Below, piece by piece: positions 46,329-55,264 of a DNA stretch of 64,000 nucleotides (positions are counted from its first letter, which is position 1; each line of letters opens with the position of its first letter). The notes beneath the pieces were generated by a model that was not told the origin of the DNA, ran no database searches, and worked only from the letters and a program-made list of their open reading frames with translations. The stretch is from Photobacterium lipolyticum. GTDB lineage: Bacteria > Pseudomonadota > Gammaproteobacteria > Enterobacterales > Vibrionaceae. The stretch spans positions 205,601 to 269,600 of the forward strand of contig NZ_PYMC01000004.1 in the NCBI RefSeq assembly GCF_003026475.1. Direction: 5' to 3'. Both the position numbers and the translations under genes were made by a program.

Positions 46329-47594
46329 TTAAGAAGCTTTCTTGATCAGTTTAGTGGCGACGATATCTGCTGCCTGCTCGAAAATATGCAACCCTTGCTC
46401 AAGCTCAGACTCACTAATAGTGAGTGGACAGAAGAATTTAACGACTTCGTTATCTGGGCCCGCGGTCTCAATTACCATGCCTTTTTCGAAACATATTCTG
46501 GCGATGGCTGATGAAATCGCCCCGCTCTTGCACTCGACGCCTTGCATCATGCCTCGGCCTTTCCCGCGGATAAATAATGAAGGGTAACGGCGCATGGCAC
46601 GTTGAATCGCTTTGTTAACCTGATTTGCACGCTGCGCAATATGCTCTTCAAAATCATGGTTTGTCCAGTAAGCCGTAATTGCTTTTGTGGCTGTCACAAA
46701 TGCATGGTTATTACCACGGAAAGTTCCGTTATGTTCACCTGGTTGCCATATATCGAGTTCAGGTTTTAATAGCACCAATGCCATTGGCAACCCATAACCA
46801 CTAATAGACTTGGACAAGGTCACAATATCTGGTTTAATCCCTGCCGGTTCAAAACTAAAAAATGTTCCGGTACGGCCACAGCCTGCTTGAATATCGTCGA
46901 TAATCAGCAGGATTTCGTACTGCTGGCAAATTGTGCTCAGTCGTTTCAGCCAGTTATTGGATGCGACATTCAGGCCGCCTTCACCTTGCACTGTTTCAAC
47001 TAATACTGCTGCAGGCTTGTCTAGCCCACTTGAGTTATCGTTTAGCATGGTTTCAAACAGAGCCAGGCCATCAACGCCTGCGTAACCTTCGTACGGAATA
47101 CGAGATGTGCCTGTCAGAGGCATGCCCGCACAGCTGCGGTGATGCTGGTTTCCCGTTGCTGCCAGTGCACCAGCGGTACAACCGTGAAAGCCGTTGGTGA
47201 ACGTGATGATGTTCGTGCGGCCGGTTACTTTACGAGCAAGCTTCATTGCTGCTTCTACTGCATTTGTGCCGGTAGGACCGGTGAACTGCACTTTGTAATC
47301 AAGCTTTCGGGGTTCGAATATATGATTACGGAGTGCGGTTAAAAAATCCGCTTTAGCTTGTGAGTGCATATCCAGACCGTGGGTAATTCCGTCGCTATCG
47401 ATGTAATCAAGCAGATCCTGTTTCAGTACTGCATTGTTATGGCCGTAGTTCAACGAACCTGCGCCAGCAAGAAAGTCGAGGTAACGTTTATCATCTTCGG
47501 TATGTAGCCAACACCCCTTTGCCGATGAAAAAACAACAGGAAAGTTGTTTGCATAAGATTGTACGTTTGATTCTTGCTTTTTAAAGATATCCAT
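46329..47594 (-). CDS. ectB: Diaminobutyrate-2-oxoglutarate transaminase
   Basis: A 421-residue class III PLP aminotransferase that makes L-2,4-diaminobutyrate from aspartate semialdehyde with glutamate. The N terminus [20 protein letters not shown] is typical of EctB. The PLP region has [38 protein letters not shown] and the lysine in [16 protein letters not shown]. It follows ectA by 23 bp. Confidence 0.96.
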   Translation of the reverse strand: MDIFKKQESNVQSYANNFPVVFSSAKGCWLHTEDDKRYLDFLAGAGSLNYGHNNAVLKQDLLDYIDSDGITHGLDMHSQAKADFLTALRNHIFEPRKLDYKVQFTGPTGTNAVEAAMKLARKVTGRTNIITFTNGFHGCTAGALAATGNQHHRSCAGMPLTGTSRIPYEGYAGVDGLALFETMLNDNSSGLDKPAAVLVETVQGEGGLNVASNNWLKRLSTICQQYEILLIIDDIQAGCGRTGTFFSFEPAGIKPDIVTLSKSISGYGLPMALVLLKPELDIWQPGEHNGTFRGNNHAFVTATKAITAYWTNHDFEEHIAQRANQVNKAIQRAMRRYPSLFIRGKGRGMMQGVECKSGAISSAIARICFEKGMVIETAGPDNEVVKFFCPLTISESELEQGLHIFEQAADIVATKLIKKAS

Positions 47595-47617
47595 GTCGGG
47601 ACCATGTTTTTAGTGAA

Positions 47618-48160
47618 TTAATGAGTTTTAGTAAGAGGGATGCGATACAGGTATTCGGTATCGTGCTTGCCCTTAAAGTGTTTGTGCTCGTCCAGAAAAG
47701 TTGTCACTGAACCTTGGCTATCATTGGCCTTGTCTAGCTTCTTGAACAGGCTCCATGAGCCTTGATTGTCTTTTGTGATGGTTGTTTCGACCGCCTTCAC
47801 CTGTTCCAGGTTATCGCGCATTAAAAGTTCTTTTAACATATGAAATGCAAGCCCTTTCCCCCTGTATTTAGGGGCTACGGCAACCTGCCAAACAAACAGC
47901 TCATTACTGTTTTCCGGCTTGAGATAGCTGGATATAAAACCTGCTATTTCATCATTGCACTCTGCAATGATGCAGGTTTGTTTAAAGTGAGTAGATTGCA
48001 AAAAGTTGCAGTAAGGCGAGTTCTCATCCAGGGGAGTGCATGAAGCGATAAGCTTATGCACCGGTTCACCATCGCCAATGTTTGGTGCTCTAAATACCCA
48101 TTTGTATTCATCCTTGGCCAATGTTTCCGAGCATACAATCCAAGGTGCTGTCGTAATCAT
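47618..48160 (-). CDS. ectA: Diaminobutyrate acetyltransferase
   Basis: A 180-residue GNAT enzyme that acetylates L-2,4-diaminobutyrate. Visible blocks are FRAPNIGDGEPVHKLIASC, LDENSPYCNFLQSTHF, and the acetyl-CoA loop VAPKYRGKGLAFHMLKELL. GGGCGTAGG precedes the ATG. It is the first gene of the ectoine operon. CosR-type control of such operons is known in Vibrio, but I cannot point to an operator here. Confidence 0.95.
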   Translation of the reverse strand: MITTAPWIVCSETLAKDEYKWVFRAPNIGDGEPVHKLIASCTPLDENSPYCNFLQSTHFKQTCIIAECNDEIAGFISSYLKPENSNELFVWQVAVAPKYRGKGLAFHMLKELLMRDNLEQVKAVETTITKDNQGSWSLFKKLDKANDSQGSVTTFLDEHKHFKGKHDTEYLYRIPLTKTH

Positions 48161-48459
48161 CCTACGCCCATATTGGTTAGTGGTCTAAACAATTTAAATG
48201 TGATTATTACGCCTCCCGACGAATTTATCAAGAACTAATGTGAGTTACATTTCATCAAACCGCTTAATATCATTGATTTTCATGTTGTTAGGTGTTTGTG
48301 AACACAGCCCAAGATGTTTCGTGCTGTAACCATATGAAGAATTGATCAGTTTGGATTTTGAGCAATTACTAGATATTCTCAATTGACAAAAGCTGTCGTG
48401 ATAGACCTTGTATCGCGGCATGATGCTGGCTGAATGATGGGGGAAAGCTTACTAAAAAC

Positions 48460-48655
48460 GGGACTGTTGCAAATAATCAGTTAAGGCAGATCTAGCCAGT
48501 AATTAACTTAAATTACGAGTAAATAACTTCAACATTGAATAGACGATTCATAAAGTCGGTTGACCAGTAGGGTTTTCGTATTTTAAACCCGCCGCTGACT
48601 ACAACAAGTTTCTTAATGGGGTGTGATTGGATTCAATCGCATTGGCGTATGAAGA
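48460..48655 (-). mobile_element. Possible IS6-like remnant upstream of ectA
   Basis: GGGACTGTTGCAAATAAT at 48460 resembles an IS26-type end (GGCACTGTTGCAAA). Reading the minus strand inward, 48580-48655 gives YANAIESNHTPLRNLL, a stop, then SAAGLKYE, similar to the IE-x-NH-xx-L-[KR] catalytic region of IS6 transposases. No second end is obvious. The rest of 48161-48810 shows no gene. Confidence 0.4.
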
Positions 48656-48810
48656 ATATTTGTTTGTATTTAATATTTTAGGCTTATTATCTCGGTGCTA
48701 CTATCTAAAGCAGCACCTAAGGAAATGATAAGTGTCTGGGTGACATAGATATATGTTCTTAGATCGTTGTATACAACGTTAAACGGTAATACAAACATGC
48801 GAGAACTAAA

Positions 48811-49206
48811 ATGAAATTTAACTTTAATTTGGAAGATGCAAGTCAGATTTTTGTAGGTGCATTTGCTCTTGCTGTTCCTGTCTCTTTTTCGGAGGAAGCT
48901 TGGCGCTTGGGAGAAACGTTGCCTATGGCCAACTTGCTCATGTTGTTTTCGCTGTCAGTGATTTTTCTAAGTGTATTTACTTATCAAAGTGTGTTTCAAA
49001 AGGATATACAATCACGTTATTTGGTCTTTATTTCTCGGATTTTTATCGCATATGTTATGACGGCTTTAGTCGTAGCATTGGTTTTGTTTTGCCTAAACAA
49101 GTTACCATTGTTTGATGCTCCTTTCGTTTCATTAAAACGTATAATAGTCATTACAATGCCAGCCTCTATGGGAGCAATCGTGGTCGATAGTTTCGACAAG
49201 GAGTGA
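48811..49206 (+). CDS. Small integral membrane protein, possibly DUF2391
   Basis: A 131-residue protein with about four hydrophobic helices (near 13-30, 38-58, 70-95, 105-125). The start QIFVGAFALAVPVSFSEEAWRLG resembles the conserved first block of the DUF2391/TIGR02587 membrane proteins. No function is known for that family. It is monocistronic and its AT-rich upstream region includes the possible IS remnant. Confidence 0.6.
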   Translation: MKFNFNLEDASQIFVGAFALAVPVSFSEEAWRLGETLPMANLLMLFSLSVIFLSVFTYQSVFQKDIQSRYLVFISRIFIAYVMTALVVALVLFCLNKLPLFDAPFVSLKRIIVITMPASMGAIVVDSFDKE

Positions 49207-49309
49207 ACGCTCTTTAACAAGGTACTCTAGTCAACGTCCTAGAAAAAATCTGTCACTAGTGTGAGGACAGATTATGATTTGCTGTGAATGGTACTGGATA
49301 CCAGTACCA

Positions 49310-49780
49310 CTAATACCTCAAGGTGGCCTTAAGCCGTAACGGTTTGATTAACAAGTCAAGTGCTTCATCAATCGAGCGGGTAATGAGATTTGCCGACAGC
49401 AGCGCCTGAGTCGAAACGCCTTCACCGCCAATTACCGCTATGGATATATTGGCAGCTTTTAGCATTGCCGCATCGTTCTGGCCATTACCGATAGCACAGA
49501 CATGTTCTGGCTGTAACTGATTGATGAAGTTTAACTTGCCTTCCGTTTCATTGCCCTTATCAAGGATATGTACGGTCACATCAAGGTGATCCACCATCTC
49601 GCACACAGAGCCAAAAGTGTCCGCAGTGACAACATAAATATCAACTAAGGCTGAAAGCGCGGTTAGGCGTGACTTGATGCCGGTGAGCAGTTCTCCGTCG
49701 CGGGCCAGGGTGCCATTGAAATCAAGCACTAGGGATTTGATCTGGCAGTCACCTTTACCGGGAATGTTTATATCGATCAT
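49310..49780 (-). CDS. HAD-superfamily phosphatase, soluble P-type-ATPase-like
   Basis: A 156-residue HAD hydrolase without a large cap. Motif I is LVLDFNGTLARDG; the second motif-I aspartate is replaced by Asn, as in the COG4087-type soluble P-ATPase domains. Motif II is VVTAD, motif III has a lysine (DKGNETEGK) and motif IV is AIGNGQNDAAML. It overlaps the pstB-like gene by 4 bp and ends the operon. By context it may hydrolyse a phosphorylated compound linked to the transporter, which is inference. Confidence 0.78.
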   Translation of the reverse strand: MIDINIPGKGDCQIKSLVLDFNGTLARDGELLTGIKSRLTALSALVDIYVVTADTFGSVCEMVDHLDVTVHILDKGNETEGKLNFINQLQPEHVCAIGNGQNDAAMLKAANISIAVIGGEGVSTQALLSANLITRSIDEALDLLIKPLRLKATLRY

Positions 49781-50487
49781 ACAATTCTTCCATGTTCAAA
49801 ACGGATAACGTGTTCAGCCAGCTTTTTTGTTTGCTGTGCTGAGTGGGAAACCATCACGATGGTATAGCGTTTGGCCAGTTGACTAATGAGAACCTCGATT
49901 TGATCGGCCGTTTCAGGATCCAGCGAGGCCGTCGGTTCATCGAGCAGCAAAATTTCGGGCTCAAGCGCCAGTGTGCGAGCCAAACAAAGACGCTGTTGTT
50001 GGCCGCCGGAAAGAGAATGGGCCGGCGTATTGAGGCGGTCTTTGACTTCATCCCAGAGTGCGGCTTGGTTGAAGGCGGAACAGAGTTTTTGTTGTGCGGC
50101 CTCTCCCCTCAGGCCGCAGACAACTTTAAGCGGTAATAGCACGTTCTCTTTAATCGTGCCGGGTAATAACTGTGGGTGTTGAAAGACCATGCCTACCTTC
50201 CGGCGCAACTCTGGTAGCCGCTGGGGTTTAAGGGAATGAACAGACTGCGTTGTTCCATCAAGTGACAGTTCTATTTCCCCTTGTGTTCGGCAGTCTTCGA
50301 AACAATCATTGAGGCGGTTGAGTGCCCGCAGAAACGTCGTCTTGCCTGAGCCTGACGGGCCGGTAAGCACATGGATTTGATTTTTATAAAAGTCCACACT
50401 CACGTCTGAGATAACCGGTTGGGAGCCAAAAGAAATCGTGAGACTGGATACCTTACCGGCCAATTCTGGCGGCCGTTTTAACGTCAT
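49777..50487 (-). CDS. pstB: PstB-like phosphate ABC transporter ATPase
   Basis: About 236 residues from ATG 50487, which follows GGAGAAGC and the pstA stop; the open frame to 50688 only reads through pstA. Walker A is GPSGSGKTTFLRALNRLND, the Q-loop is VFQHPQLL, the signature is LSGGQQQRLCLARTLAL and Walker B is LLLDEPTASLDPE. FLRALNRLND is typical of PstB. It energises the PstC-PstA channel at the inner membrane. Confidence 0.83.
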   Translation of the reverse strand: MTLKRPPELAGKVSSLTISFGSQPVISDVSVDFYKNQIHVLTGPSGSGKTTFLRALNRLNDCFEDCRTQGEIELSLDGTTQSVHSLKPQRLPELRRKVGMVFQHPQLLPGTIKENVLLPLKVVCGLRGEAAQQKLCSAFNQAALWDEVKDRLNTPAHSLSGGQQQRLCLARTLALEPEILLLDEPTASLDPETADQIEVLISQLAKRYTIVMVSHSAQQTKKLAEHVIRFEHGRIV

Positions 50488-50488
50488 A

Positions 50489-51349
50489 CTAGCTTCTCCA
50501 TGACGGTGTTCGTTGCAAAAGACCTGCCACAGAAAAAATTGCGGCAGTGAGGCACAGAAGGGTGAGCGCTGCACCAAAGGCCATTTGGAGCTCTGAATCA
50601 CTTTGGTACTGGGCGCTGTAATAGAAAATGGTAAATGGCAGGGCTTCATAACGTTCAAATACCCCTCCAGGCAAGCCCGCGTTGGCAACAGCGCCCGTCA
50701 GCATAATCACCGCGGTATCTTCGGCCGCTCGGCCCATGGCCAACATGATGCCCCCGATAATTCCTTTCGCTGCTTGCGGCAACAGCACGAGACGCAAAGT
50801 CTGCCAGCGTGTCATACCAAGCGAGAGAGCCGTTATCTCAAGCGAAGGGGTCAAGGCTTGCAGGGCCGTTCGGGTTGCGACGGCTAAATAGGGAATGATT
50901 AACATTGCGAGGCTTAACGCCGATAACAGTAAGCAGGTATTGGCTGATGGGAGTAACCAGTTGCGCAGAAATAAGATCAAGGTAAAGCCGAACAACCCCA
51001 TCAGGATCGAAGGGACACCCGCGAGGATATCAATGCCAAGAGCAAGGATGGTTTTGAACCGTGAAGCGGCACTGGTTGCCAGCCATATCCCTGTTGCCAG
51101 CCCGGGTAAAAGGGCCAGTGATAAGGCGCAGGCAACAACCGTCATTGTGCCGGCGCAGGCAGGCCAGATCCCGTCCCATATAGGTTCGAGCCCAAGCAGC
51201 CCCTTGATGGCGTCGGTATCGCCGAAAAATAGCGAAAGACTGAGAGCGGGCGCGCCGCGGTTTATAATAAAACCAATGAAAAAGGTCAGGCATACCAGCA
51301 GCCCGGTTGTGCAGCTCAGGCACCAGAGGTGAAATAATCGCGCCTTCAT
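50489..51349 (-). CDS. pstA: PstA-like ABC transporter permease
   Basis: A 286-residue inner-membrane permease with six or so helices. The binding-protein-dependent transport region has LAMLIIPYLAVATRTALQAL and ALSLGMTRWQTLRLVLLPQA, with the EAA-loop glycine, then GRAAEDTAVIMLTG, the PstA counterpart of GRAxGETA. It overlaps the pstC-like gene by 4 bp. Confidence 0.84.
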   Translation of the reverse strand: MKARLFHLWCLSCTTGLLVCLTFFIGFIINRGAPALSLSLFFGDTDAIKGLLGLEPIWDGIWPACAGTMTVVACALSLALLPGLATGIWLATSAASRFKTILALGIDILAGVPSILMGLFGFTLILFLRNWLLPSANTCLLLSALSLAMLIIPYLAVATRTALQALTPSLEITALSLGMTRWQTLRLVLLPQAAKGIIGGIMLAMGRAAEDTAVIMLTGAVANAGLPGGVFERYEALPFTIFYYSAQYQSDSELQMAFGAALTLLCLTAAIFSVAGLLQRTPSWRS

Positions 51350-52212
51350 TCAGCGTCACCTCTGCACGCATTAAACTGTGCGTGTTCCATTTTTCTGATC
51401 AGCAGCGTAACCGTGACACTCATTGCAAGTAACAGCAGACCGGCAGCGAACAGCGAGTTATAAGCCGCACTGCCATTTTCCGTAGCGAGAACCAGGCCAA
51501 TATGGGCGGTTAAGGTGCGGACTGAGTCAAATACGCTGTCAGTCAACTGCGGGGCGTTTCCAGCCAACATCAGCGGGAGAAGGGTATCACCAATCGCCCG
51601 GCTAAAGCCCAGCAACGCTGCTGTGGCCATCGCTTTGGTCGCGTTGGGCAGGACTAAGTACAAAACTGTCTGCGTATCGGTAAAACCCATGGACGCAGAC
51701 GTCAGGCGGATCTGATTTGCCAACGGACGGCAGTAGGTGTCTAACATCATTACCATAACGGGCAAAATCAATAGTACTACCATTACAGCAGCGGCGAGCA
51801 GGCAAAAACCTGAACCACTCCGAAAGGTTTCCCGTAATAGCGGAACAAGCAAAAAAACAGCGGCAAGACCATAAACCACCGTCGGGATCCCGGCCATCAG
51901 CCGGATCATTCTCCGGATCCATAACGCGATGTTTTGATAGCGGCCGAACAGGCAAAAACCCGTGATGCCAACGGCAACAGGAAAAGCCAGTGTCAGAGCC
52001 ATTAAACCGATCAGCCCGGAACCTGCGATCATTGATAAAATGCCATACTGGCCCTGTTCTGGCTGCCAATTCAGCGATAAAACCGGTGTCTCGGCATGAA
52101 AGAAAACGGGCAAGGCAAACCAGAACAAAAAGCCAAACAACAACATCATCAGAACAAATACTGTGGCAACAAGTGCCAGCAGTACCCGCTCTGTCGTGAT
52201 AGGAGATGTCAT
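51346..52212 (-). CDS. pstC: PstC-like ABC transporter permease
   Basis: A 288-residue permease. The PstC landmarks GIPTVVYGLAAVFLLVPLL, ILPVMVMMLDTYCRPL, ASMGFTDTQTVLYLVLPNA and GFSRAIGDTLLPLML are seen. About six helices are predicted. It starts 3 bp after the pstS stop and overlaps the pstA-like gene. Confidence 0.84.
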   Translation of the reverse strand: MTSPITTERVLLALVATVFVLMMLLFGFLFWFALPVFFHAETPVLSLNWQPEQGQYGILSMIAGSGLIGLMALTLAFPVAVGITGFCLFGRYQNIALWIRRMIRLMAGIPTVVYGLAAVFLLVPLLRETFRSGSGFCLLAAAVMVVLLILPVMVMMLDTYCRPLANQIRLTSASMGFTDTQTVLYLVLPNATKAMATAALLGFSRAIGDTLLPLMLAGNAPQLTDSVFDSVRTLTAHIGLVLATENGSAAYNSLFAAGLLLLAMSVTVTLLIRKMEHAQFNACRGDAE

Positions 52213-52215
52213 GGG

Positions 52216-53049
52216 TTATTGATTGCTGACTGGTATATAGCCCGCTGCGCGGATATATTCAGCTCCCTGCGGGCTGTAGATATAATCAATAAACTCGCGC
52301 ACTAGCCCTTGAGGCTCGCCTTTGGTATTCATGTAAAGCTTGCGCACTACAGGATATTCGCCGGACGCACAGGCTTCATTGGTAGGCTGGACATTGTCCA
52401 GAGCCGGCGCTTTAACCGTATTGTCTATATAGCCGACGCTACTGTAACCAATGGCACCAGGATCGCGTGCGATGGCTGTTTTCATTGCACCATTAGACGG
52501 CACAACATTGGCATGATTGACCATCGGCGAGTTGCGAAGCAATTTTTTTACGAAAACGGCACGGGTGCCACTGGCCTCATCTCGGGTAAAGATGTTGATA
52601 GCGCGATCGTTTCCGCCAAGAGACTGCCAGTTGGTGATTTTGCCCGCATAGATATCGGCCACTTGCTGCTGGGTTAATGCCTGAATTGGGTTCGCCGGAT
52701 TGATTATGGCCGCTACGCCGTCGATCGCAAAAGGGAACGAGACCAGCCCGTGTTTCGCTTCACTTGGCTTCAGCTGTCGACCGGTGTTTCCAATCTCAAC
52801 CAGTCCTTTGGCAACTTGTTGGGCACCGACTCCGGAACCACCACCCGCGATTGTGATACGGATTTCGCCATTGGCTTTCATAACAGCCTTAGCGGCTTGT
52901 TTCATGACCGGGATATGCGCGGTTCCCCCGGCGATATTGATCGTTCCGGAAAGCCCTTTGAACCTGTCGAGATCAGAAGCCTGAGTAATAGCCGGAATAA
53001 AACACAGACTACAAACAAGCAGCCTCATAAAACCAGATTTAAGTCGCAT
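52216..53049 (-). CDS. pstS: PstS-like periplasmic phosphate-binding protein
   Basis: About 277 residues from ATG 53049 (AAGGAGATTTT upstream; a longer frame to 53094 lacks a site). A signal peptide ends near TQA. The binding loops GGGSGVGAQQVAKGL, GNTGRQLKPSE and TRDEASGTRAVF fit the phosphate-binding PstS fold. The R-x-x-SGT motif contacts phosphate in known structures. It is the first gene of a five-gene operon without phoU. An FNR-like site rather than a clear Pho box lies upstream. Confidence 0.85.
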   Translation of the reverse strand: MRLKSGFMRLLVCSLCFIPAITQASDLDRFKGLSGTINIAGGTAHIPVMKQAAKAVMKANGEIRITIAGGGSGVGAQQVAKGLVEIGNTGRQLKPSEAKHGLVSFPFAIDGVAAIINPANPIQALTQQQVADIYAGKITNWQSLGGNDRAINIFTRDEASGTRAVFVKKLLRNSPMVNHANVVPSNGAMKTAIARDPGAIGYSSVGYIDNTVKAPALDNVQPTNEACASGEYPVVRKLYMNTKGEPQGLVREFIDYIYSPQGAEYIRAAGYIPVSNQ

Positions 53050-53185
53050 AAAATCTCCTTTTTTGTTGAAACTAAAGCACAGGGGAAGCATCACGGATGT
53101 ATCCGGCGCAGATTATGAACGGTAAGACTACGCCTACCGGCCAGACAAAACAATATGCATCACACGTAAAAAGTTACATTACTTA

Positions 53186-53199
53186 TTGATTTAAATCAC
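53186..53199. promoter_or_regulatory. FNR-like box upstream of pstS
   Basis: TTGATTTAAATCAC matches the FNR consensus TTGAT-N4-ATCAA at nine of ten positions and holds the perfect palindrome TGATTTAAATCA. It lies about 137 bp before the pstS start. The rest of 53050-53335 shows no gene and no obvious Pho box. Confidence 0.4.
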
Positions 53200-53335
53200 G
53201 ATTTTGGAGGGGTTAAGTGAAAGGTAAGATGCATCAGTGTCTGGGATAGAAATTAGATTGCGGAGTCCAAACTACACTCGCTGGGGTGGAGCTGTGGTCG
53301 ATAATTAAAAATGGACAGCTCGACAACCCTGATGA

Positions 53336-53836
53336 TTAATCTGATGGTAAACCTAATTTAGCTTTTACAATTATTTCGCACTCATCAATATGATTGATAT
53401 CTCTAGGCGCAACCATCACAGTATCATTACCTGATATTGTACCTAAAATTTCTTCATGGGGTTGAACATCAATAATTCGGGCAATAAGCTGAGCACTTCC
53501 AGGATGAGTTCTTACAACGATAAATAATTGGTTATGGGTAATAAATTCAATTTGTGATGAAATGGTAGAATCAACCTGAAGAGTTTCGTTTTCAACAGCC
53601 AGACAGTAAACTTTTCTACCGTATGCATTAGGGACCTTAACAACGTCAAGCCGTAATAGCAGCCGAGATATTGTCGATTGACTAATACGCCCAAAACCAA
53701 GAGCCGTAAGTTGACGTCGAATCTCATCTTGAGTAGTAAAACTTTGCAGCTGTAGTAAACGCTTACATTCAGCGATTAAACTGCTGTCATATTCTGCTTC
53801 ATCTGCCCCAAGACTTCTATCAATACGCCGAGTCAT
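53336..53836 (-). CDS. ArgR-family regulator of the arginine deiminase operon
   Basis: About 166 residues. The N-terminal winged helix holds TQDEIRRQLTALGF and the recognition helix SQSTISRLLLRL. The C-terminal hexamerisation and arginine-binding domain shows HPGSAQLIARIID and GTISGNDTVMVAPRD. It is divergent from arcA, separated by about 90 bp, so it probably controls the arc genes in response to arginine; it is likely a paralogue of the biosynthetic ArgR. I use ATG 53836; a GTG three codons earlier is possible. Confidence 0.82.
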   Translation of the reverse strand: MTRRIDRSLGADEAEYDSSLIAECKRLLQLQSFTTQDEIRRQLTALGFGRISQSTISRLLLRLDVVKVPNAYGRKVYCLAVENETLQVDSTISSQIEFITHNQLFIVVRTHPGSAQLIARIIDVQPHEEILGTISGNDTVMVAPRDINHIDECEIIVKAKLGLPSD

Positions 53837-53865
53837 AAGCAACACCCACCCTTTAGTGATAAAAG

Positions 53866-53881
53866 TGTAAATATGATCACC
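53866..53881. promoter_or_regulatory. CRP-like site in the argR-arcA intergenic region
   Basis: TGTAA-ATATGA-TCACC matches TGTGA-N6-TCACA at eight of ten positions. It lies about 45 bp before the arcA start and 30 bp before the divergent regulator gene. No convincing ARG box was found by eye. Confidence 0.35.
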
Positions 53882-53924
53882 TCAATAGTCTATGATAAAA
53901 CAAACCGCAAAAGAGATGCGAGTT

Positions 53925-55145
53925 ATGAACAGGTTTTATGTAGGTTCAGAAGTTGGAGTATTACACAGTGTTCTCTTACACCGTCCAGAAAGATCCCTCA
54001 CTCACCTAACACCATCTAACTGTCAAGAGCTGCTCTTTGATGATGTTCTGTCTGTAGGGCGTGCGGGAGAAGAGCATGATGTCTTTGCCAATACCCTTCG
54101 CAATGAAGGGGTTGAAGTGTTGCTATTGCACGAAATGCTATCAGAAACCCTGGCCCTGCCTGAAGCACGTGAGTGGTTACTACACACCCAGATTTCCCCA
54201 TACCGTTTAGGGCCAATATTTGCTGATGACGTTCGCAGCTACTTATCAGAATTACCTTTTGACGAGTTGGCTTCAATCCTGATTGGTGGACTGAACTATT
54301 CTAAACTGCCTATTCAGTCAACTTCTATCATGCAGGGTATGCATAGCAGTAGCGATTTTATTATCGAACCGCTGCCGAATCACCTGTTTACCCGTGACAC
54401 CTCATGCTGGATTTACGGAGGCGTATCAATCAACCCGATGGCAAAACCTGCACGCCAACGGGAAACCAACCATCTGCGCGCTATTTATCGCTGGCATCCG
54501 CGATTTGCCGGACAAGACTTTATCAAATACTACGGCGACGAAGAAAAAAGCTACGATAACGCTACGATTGAAGGTGGTGACGTACTTGTGATTGGCAAAG
54601 GCAACGTACTTATCGGTATGTCCGAACGTACCACTCCGCAGGGGGTGACACACTTAGCGGCTAATCTACTCCAGCATGGGCAAGTTGAGCAGGTGATAGC
54701 CTTGGAACTTCCTAAACACCGTTCATGTATGCATCTTGATACCGTCATGACTCATATGGATGTAGATACCTTCTCTGTGTATCCGGAAGTGGTACGCAAA
54801 GATATCAAGTGCTGGAGCCTGACCGCAGGCAAACCAGGTGAAGTCAAAATTGTAGAGAAAGGTTATTTCGTTCACGCCATTGAAGAAGCTTTAGGCTTGG
54901 ATCAGTTAAAAATCATCACTACCGGCGGTGATAGCTATGAAGCCGAGCGCGAACAGTGGAATGATGCCAATAACGTATTAGCCGTCCGTCCTGGTGTGGT
55001 TATTGGCTATGAGCGTAATGTATACACCAATGAAAAATACGAAAAGGCCGGTATTACCGTATTACCTATTCCGGGTAATGAACTGGGGCGTGGCCGCGGA
55101 GGAGCTCGTTGCATGAGCTGCCCACTATATCGCGATGGCATTTAA
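53925..55145 (+). CDS. arcA: Arginine deiminase
   Basis: About 406 residues, the family length, when started at ATG 53925 ([11 protein letters not shown]); an upstream ATG at 53892 lacks a ribosome site. It hydrolyses arginine to citrulline and ammonia. The guanidinium-binding and catalytic regions are [21 protein letters not shown], the His in [10 protein letters not shown], and the nucleophilic Cys in [17 protein letters not shown]. First gene of the arc operon. Confidence 0.95.
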   Translation: MNRFYVGSEVGVLHSVLLHRPERSLTHLTPSNCQELLFDDVLSVGRAGEEHDVFANTLRNEGVEVLLLHEMLSETLALPEAREWLLHTQISPYRLGPIFADDVRSYLSELPFDELASILIGGLNYSKLPIQSTSIMQGMHSSSDFIIEPLPNHLFTRDTSCWIYGGVSINPMAKPARQRETNHLRAIYRWHPRFAGQDFIKYYGDEEKSYDNATIEGGDVLVIGKGNVLIGMSERTTPQGVTHLAANLLQHGQVEQVIALELPKHRSCMHLDTVMTHMDVDTFSVYPEVVRKDIKCWSLTAGKPGEVKIVEKGYFVHAIEEALGLDQLKIITTGGDSYEAEREQWNDANNVLAVRPGVVIGYERNVYTNEKYEKAGITVLPIPGNELGRGRGGARCMSCPLYRDGI

Positions 55146-55264
55146 TCTGTGTTATTAGCACATTGTCGGTTTCCATTGCAGTAATAAGGCCGCAACCATT
55201 TTTTGAGTTTGGACAATCGCTTTTATAGGGTTTCATGACACCTTACGGTGTTAAGGAAAAGAGA

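Noticed and set aside
50488..50688. A 67-residue N-terminal extension on the PstB-like ATPase
   Set aside because: It is the antisense-free read-through of the pstA frame region, has no ribosome site, and the PstB domain starts after 50487.
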